Below, one piece after another: positions 5,474 through 6,433 of a stretch of 6,433 bases of DNA; within the stretch, counting starts at the first letter, position 1; the number at the start of each line of letters is the position of its first letter. This DNA comes from Micrococcales bacterium. GTDB lineage: Bacteria > Actinomycetota > Actinomycetes > Actinomycetales > Dermatophilaceae. A program made the position numbers and the translations under genes. The DNA lies in NCBI GenBank assembly GCA_003157445.1, contig PMJN01000538.1, positions 4,925 through 11,357 of the forward strand, given 5' to 3'. The notes beneath the pieces are model-generated. The model was not told the DNA's origin. It worked only from the letters and a program-made list of their open reading frames with translations, and made no database searches.

Positions 5474-6285
5474 CCGATGAACCTCAGATCAGAAATGGTG
5501 CCCGAGGAAACCAGTGCGATGTATGCGTCCGTGAGGACCACCGCGGCCAGGCTGGTCCACGCAAGCTGCATGTGACGACCATTCAGCCAGCTGACCCGCT
5601 GATAGAGCCAGTAGCGCACCGGGTGCTTGGAGAAGTGGTTGATCCGGCCGAGGGTGATGTGCCGGCAGGAGTGACAACCCATCGTGTACGACCACAGCAG
5701 CAGGACGTTGACGACCAGGATGATGTTGCCCAGACCGAGGCCGAAGCCAGCCGTGCCATGGAAGGCCTTGATCGCGTCGAAGGTGTTGATCAGCGAGATC
5801 AAGACCGCAACCATCCAGAAATAGCGGTGGGCATTCTGGATGATCAGAGGGAAGCGGGTCTCACCGCTGTACTTGCCACGCGGCTCGGGCACTGCGCACG
5901 CGACGGGCGACTGCCAGAACGCGCGGTAGTAGGCCTTGCGGTAGTAGTAACAGGTCAGCCGAAAGCCGAGCAGGAACGGCAGGGTGAGGATGGCCAGCGG
6001 GACCATGGTGGGGAACGCGCCGAACCAGTGCCCGAAGTCGCTGGATCCCGCCACACAGGTCGTGCTCACGCACGGTGAGGCGAACGGTGACAGGTACGTG
6101 TAGCTGGCCCCTTCAATGAAGTAGGCACTCTGGGTGGCCGTACGAATAAAGCCGTAGAGCACGAATGCCGACAGACCAATGAAGGTCAGCAGCGGGGACT
6201 TCTTCCAGTTGTCCTTGCGCAGCGTTTTTGCGGCAATCGGCGCGCGCCCTGGTGCGCCTACGCCGGCCTCGACCTGGGTGGCCAC
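5470..6285 (-). CDS. sdhC: Succinate dehydrogenase cytochrome b / membrane anchor subunit (SDH1 type)
   Basis: A 271-residue inner-membrane protein starting at GTG 6285 and ending at TGA 5470-5472. About five membrane segments are visible, near residues 31-50, 93-110, 154-172, 186-203 and 241-260. Family-typical blocks are FRLTCYYYRKAYYRAFW (108-124), ACAVPEPRGKYSGETRFPLI (129-148), IQNAHRYFWMVAVLISLINT (149-168), GCHSCRH (203-209) and HPVRYWLYQ (221-229). The ending GTISDLRFIG (262-271) also fits. His153, His205 and His209 are candidate heme or quinone-site ligands. In the actinobacterial SDH1 (Rv0249c-like) complex this subunit anchors SdhA/SdhB and passes electrons to menaquinone. Unlike its downstream partner, it has no stop or frameshift. 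Its stop overlaps the sdhA start (ATGA), the sign of the original operon. With sdhA dead and sdhB absent here, it either acts with subunits encoded elsewhere or is a recent orphan. Confidence 0.88.
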   Translation of the reverse strand: MATQVEAGVGAPGRAPIAAKTLRKDNWKKSPLLTFIGLSAFVLYGFIRTATQSAYFIEGASYTYLSPFASPCVSTTCVAGSSDFGHWFGAFPTMVPLAILTLPFLLGFRLTCYYYRKAYYRAFWQSPVACAVPEPRGKYSGETRFPLIIQNAHRYFWMVAVLISLINTFDAIKAFHGTAGFGLGLGNIILVVNVLLLWSYTMGCHSCRHITLGRINHFSKHPVRYWLYQRVSWLNGRHMQLAWTSLAAVVLTDAYIALVSSGTISDLRFIG

Positions 6286-6433
6286 CTAGACCACCCCACC
6301 GGTCGAGTGCGGGCCCGCATGAGAACGGGGAAGCACCTCAACCAAGATAACGGGATTCTCCCGCATCAGCTGCACGCGCTCGCGCAGTTGACCCATGTTG
6401 GGTTCCGCGGCCTCCATGTCATACCTTGCCGAC
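6286..6433 (-). CDS. Unidentified small gene or C-terminal fragment upstream of sdhC
   Basis: The minus-strand frame is open from the right edge to TAG 6286-6288, whose last base directly abuts the GTG of sdhC, implying translational coupling. Read from the edge it gives SARYDMEAAEPNMGQLRERV followed by QLMRENPVILVEVLPR and a Gly/His-rich tail. It could be the end of a longer upstream gene. Alternatively it is a 43-residue protein starting at ATG 6417, which has AAGG six bases upstream. The helical, charged middle part is protein-like and not a shadow of anything on the other strand. I do not recognise the family, and the window edge prevents a decision. Confidence 0.4.
   Translation of the reverse strand, partial: SARYDMEAAEPNMGQLRERVQLMRENPVILVEVLPRSHAGPHSTGGVV

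Noticed and set aside
5572..6078. Plus-strand frame opposite sdhC
   Set aside because: It is antisense to an intact, recognised membrane protein gene; its acidic, Asp/Val-rich product is typical of shadows.

Overview
The window looks like a stretch of a high-GC actinobacterial (Actinomycetota) chromosome or large plasmid. The evidence is the GC-rich third codon positions, an F420-type luciferase-like oxidoreductase tail, a mycobacterial-type dodecin, an actinobacterial-type serine recombinase C-terminus, and a succinate dehydrogenase of the kind with a five-helix cytochrome b subunit (the Rv0247c-Rv0249c-like 'SDH1' type). I cannot name the genus.

Left part (1-1777, plus strand): the 3' end of a luciferase-like monooxygenase gene, an intact epoxide-hydrolase-type alpha/beta hydrolase, and an intact dodecin gene. 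Each of the last two has a good ribosome binding site. They are separated by short or medium gaps and may be independent units.

Middle part (about 1778-3085): a scar-like region with no intact gene. It holds the DNA-binding tail of a serine recombinase, frameshifted by one inserted base and without its catalytic domain. Next to it is a 425-bp cluster of copies of the half-site GTTATGCCGA in both orientations. The cluster includes a perfect 24-bp palindrome (two 11-bp arms around a 2-bp core) and a 16-bp perfect inverted repeat enclosing 55 bp. The arms-plus-2-bp-core layout is what serine recombinase crossover sites look like, so I read this as the remains of a mobile element or its recombination sites; that link is inference.

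Right part (3086-6433, minus strand, transcribed leftwards): an unidentified reading frame at the window edge or a small 43-codon gene; an intact succinate dehydrogenase cytochrome b subunit gene (sdhC-like) whose stop overlaps the old sdhA start as ATGA; an sdhA flavoprotein pseudogene with an early TAG, at least five small indels, loss of conserved catalytic or cofactor residues and loss of about the last 140 codons; no trace of sdhB; then an intact small dimeric alpha/beta-barrel-like gene and an unrecognised gene that has lost or hides its start. The SDH operon has been cut off inside sdhA and is decaying, with unrelated small genes abutting the break. No complete new system is visible. 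The most notable things are the decayed SDH locus with a surviving membrane subunit and the palindromic half-site cluster.
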